Assembly: GCA_963792005.1 (NCBI GenBank)
Contig: CAWBUG010000002.1
Location: forward strand, 1,550,001 to 1,614,000
Direction: 5' to 3'
DNA from: Cybelea sp963792005
GTDB taxonomy: Bacteria; Vulcanimicrobiota; Vulcanimicrobiia; Vulcanimicrobiales; Vulcanimicrobiaceae
DNA: 64,000 nucleotides
The position numbers were made by a program, and so were the translations under genes. Below are positions 62,572 through 64,000 of the stretch, in pieces. Each line of letters opens with the position of its first letter. Position 1 is the first letter of the stretch. The notes below the pieces were generated by a model that saw only the letters and a program-made list of their open reading frames with translations, ran no database searches and was not told the origin of the DNA.

Positions 62572-63639
62572 ATGACCTCGATCTATCGGATCGGTGCCGG
62601 CGCGGCCGGCCTTTGCCTTGCAGCCGTAACGCTCGCCGCGTGTGGCGGGGCGCGTTCATCGCTCGCCGGACCTTCCGTCATTCCCGACGGAGCCTCCCGA
62701 GAGGCCGGCCCGGCCGCGGCTCACGCCGCGCCGGAGAAATCGTGGATGGCTCCGACCGCCGCGGCGGTCGAGAAGTTGATCTATCTCTCCGACGCCGGCC
62801 GCAACGCCGTGCTCGTCTACGACTTCACGACTGGAAAGCAGTTGGGAATGCTGACCGGGTTTCACGCCCCCACCGGTCAATGCGTCGACCGCAGAGGCGA
62901 CGTTTGGATCGCCGACTCCGGCGCCGGCGCCCTTGTCGAATATCGGCACGGGCTGCCGACGCCCATTCATCGGCTCGTCTCACCGGGTCGTCCGATCGGA
63001 TGTTCGGTCGCACCGAACGGCAATCTCGCCGCGTCCGAGAGTCCGGGCTTCGAAGATGCGACGAGTACGATCGCCGTCTGGAGCGCCGGCGCAAACGCCG
63101 GATACTCGGCGCCTGCGGACATCTTCGCACTCCACGACTGCAACCTGCTCTCGCCGCCCGGTTATGACGGCCACAACGATCTCTACCTCGAATGCACGAT
63201 CGCCGATCTCTCGAGTATATACGAACTTCCCGCAGGCGTTCGTGCCCTGCGAAAAGTCTCGTTTAATCGCTCGATCGTCGCTCCCGGCGGCGTTATGTGG
63301 GATGGCAAGTACATCACGTTTACCGATCGGAACTTCCATTTTCGGCGTTCGACCGCCATCTATCGCGCGGCAGCCTCCGCCTCCGGCGCGCTCGCCGTCG
63401 TCGGCACCACCGTTCTCACCGACGCGTGCGACGGCGGATTCACCGACGTCATGGCTCCCTACATCGTCGGAGAGCGAAATACGCCGGCGAACGAGCGTCA
63501 AGGCGGCACGGTAATCGGTGACAACCGGTCGTGCACCGGCGCCTTCGATTACTGGGGCTATCCGAACGAAAGCAATGGAGTGAGAACGCTGCCTGCGGCA
63601 CCATCCGAGGCAACCGGAGCATCCGTCAGCATCTTATAG
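62572..63639 (+). CDS. NHL/propeller-like lipoprotein, paralogue B
   Basis: The 355-residue product has a signal peptide and lipobox LAAC (Cys24). Its first blade, SWMAPTAAAVEKLIYLSDAGRNAVLVYDF, is a close match to the protein at 48366. Further repeats include VWIADSGAGALVEYRHG and LAASESPGFEDATSTIAVW. A late cysteine pair may be bridged. The start ATG follows AAGGAG by seven bases. It is divergent from the frameshifted STAND gene and ends before a strong terminator. Confidence 0.83.
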   Translation: MTSIYRIGAGAAGLCLAAVTLAACGGARSSLAGPSVIPDGASREAGPAAAHAAPEKSWMAPTAAAVEKLIYLSDAGRNAVLVYDFTTGKQLGMLTGFHAPTGQCVDRRGDVWIADSGAGALVEYRHGLPTPIHRLVSPGRPIGCSVAPNGNLAASESPGFEDATSTIAVWSAGANAGYSAPADIFALHDCNLLSPPGYDGHNDLYLECTIADLSSIYELPAGVRALRKVSFNRSIVAPGGVMWDGKYITFTDRNFHFRRSTAIYRAAASASGALAVVGTTVLTDACDGGFTDVMAPYIVGERNTPANERQGGTVIGDNRSCTGAFDYWGYPNESNGVRTLPAAPSEATGASVSIL

Positions 63640-63666
63640 GCGCTCGAATTACAAGAGAGCGGGGTG

Positions 63667-63699
63667 CGCGGCCCGATCGTTAGATCGGGCCGCGTTTTT
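63667..63699 (+). terminator. Strong intrinsic terminator
   Basis: A perfect twelve-pair stem (CGCGGCCCGATC with GATCGGGCCGCG) with a GTTA loop is followed by a T run (TTTTT) at 63695-63699. It lies about 28 bases after the stop of the propeller lipoprotein, a classic rho-independent end. Confidence 0.93.
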
Positions 63700-63816
63700 A
63701 CACTCGCACATCAGCCGCACGTATGCGGCAACGTGTGAGTCGTTTGTGAGGCTGTACGTTATCGCCGGCGCGCTAGTACGACATGATCGGCATTGTAAAG
63801 GAAGGAGCCCCTCATC

Positions 63817-64000
63817 ATGCATTCTCTCGTTCTCGCCGCCGCAATGCACTTCGATCGCAGCATACGCTGCGGCACCTTGGCGGCAAGCATTGCCAAGTCC
63901 GCCGCTTGCGAACGCGCGGATGGTACGCTGCGGACTTTCAGGAGCCGCGCAATCGCCTGGCGCGTTCGCTACTTCGTCCGTTATTGGCAGATGCCGTGCG
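63817..64000 (+). CDS. Start of a short gene running off the window
   Basis: The ATG at 63817 has AAGGAAGGAG about nine bases upstream, which is strong. The frame (MHSLVLAAAMHFDRSIRCGTL...) has no stop in the last 184 bases. It is rich in Arg, Ala and Cys, with a hydrophobic start, but no recognisable domain. Between 63700 and 63816 I see no clear promoter hexamers. Too little is visible for a function, and it may be longer than a small protein. Confidence 0.45.
   Translation, partial: MHSLVLAAAMHFDRSIRCGTLAASIAKSAACERADGTLRTFRSRAIAWRVRYFVRYWQMPC

Noticed and set aside
1..64000. tRNA or rRNA genes
   Set aside because: I looked in the intergenic gaps for cloverleaf arms and TTC-type T loops and found none I could support.

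Overview
The window comes from a GC-rich, diderm, free-living bacterium. It shows an RND efflux pump, several lipobox-bearing secreted beta-propeller proteins and a split glycine decarboxylase. The deoxyxylulose-5-phosphate-independent vitamin B6 pathway (pdxS/pdxT), the ispE step of isoprenoid synthesis and ScpA/ScpB are also present. The mixture (Ycf45-type R3H ATPase, paralogous propeller lipoproteins with a Ser-Trp-Met-Ala-Pro start, many GTG/TTG starts) reminds me of uncultured terrestrial phyla such as Candidatus Eremiobacterota/WPS-2. That is an inference from gene style, not a proven placement. No rRNA, tRNA, CRISPR array or intact insertion sequence was seen. Coding density is very high and neighbouring genes often overlap by 1-20 bases.

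Layout. 0-2.4 kb: the 3' end of an ABC exporter, a propeller lipoprotein and a small membrane protein. 2.4-5.1 kb: a CoA-transferase pair (scoA/scoB) and an acyl-CoA dehydrogenase. 5.1-8.2 kb: base-excision repair genes nth and mutY behind a MocR-type regulator. 8.2-11.2 kb: lpdA-lipB-lipA, a lipoate module. 11.3-17.5 kb: an RND pump, a predicted outer-membrane protein and an SGNH esterase lipoprotein. 17.5-22.6 kb: a small acidic protein, an FUSC exporter, glutamate dehydrogenase, YchF and a BFN-family protein. 22.7-26.4 kb: a two-lobed retropepsin-like lipoprotein, mtnP and membrane proteins. 26.3-32.2 kb: a minus-strand cluster of DUF1622, MgtC, Orn/Lys/Arg decarboxylase, R3H-ATPase, tmk and holB. 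32.3-36.7 kb: a sulfatase, a DUF4239-like protein and an HNH nuclease next to a perfect 120-bp tandem duplication. 37-43.4 kb: pdxS/pdxT, a glycosidase, ispE and a MobA-like transferase. 43.4-48.4 kb: ubiX and a split helicase/nuclease pair with a GNAT enzyme. 48.4-53.9 kb: a propeller lipoprotein, a CGNR protein overlapping dinB, a short gene with a consensus promoter, nfo, scpB/scpA and a Nudix enzyme. 54-57.3 kb: gcvPA/gcvPB. 57.4-63.7 kb: two tandem XRE-NB-ARC-TPR (STAND) regulators, the second broken by a one-base frameshift, then a propeller lipoprotein and a strong terminator.

How the genes connect. lpdA, lipB, lipA and gcvPA/gcvPB belong to lipoyl-dependent oxidative decarboxylation, but gcvH and gcvT are not here. 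nth, mutY, nfo, dinB, the Nudix enzyme and the helicase-nuclease pair make the window rich in DNA repair. The points most worth follow-up are the short gene with an exact sigma-70 consensus promoter beside cgnr-dinB, the frameshifted STAND paralogue, the LipB that lacks its catalytic lysine, two lipoproteins whose signal peptides lie upstream of any ATG/GTG/TTG, and the tandem duplication in front of the HNH gene.
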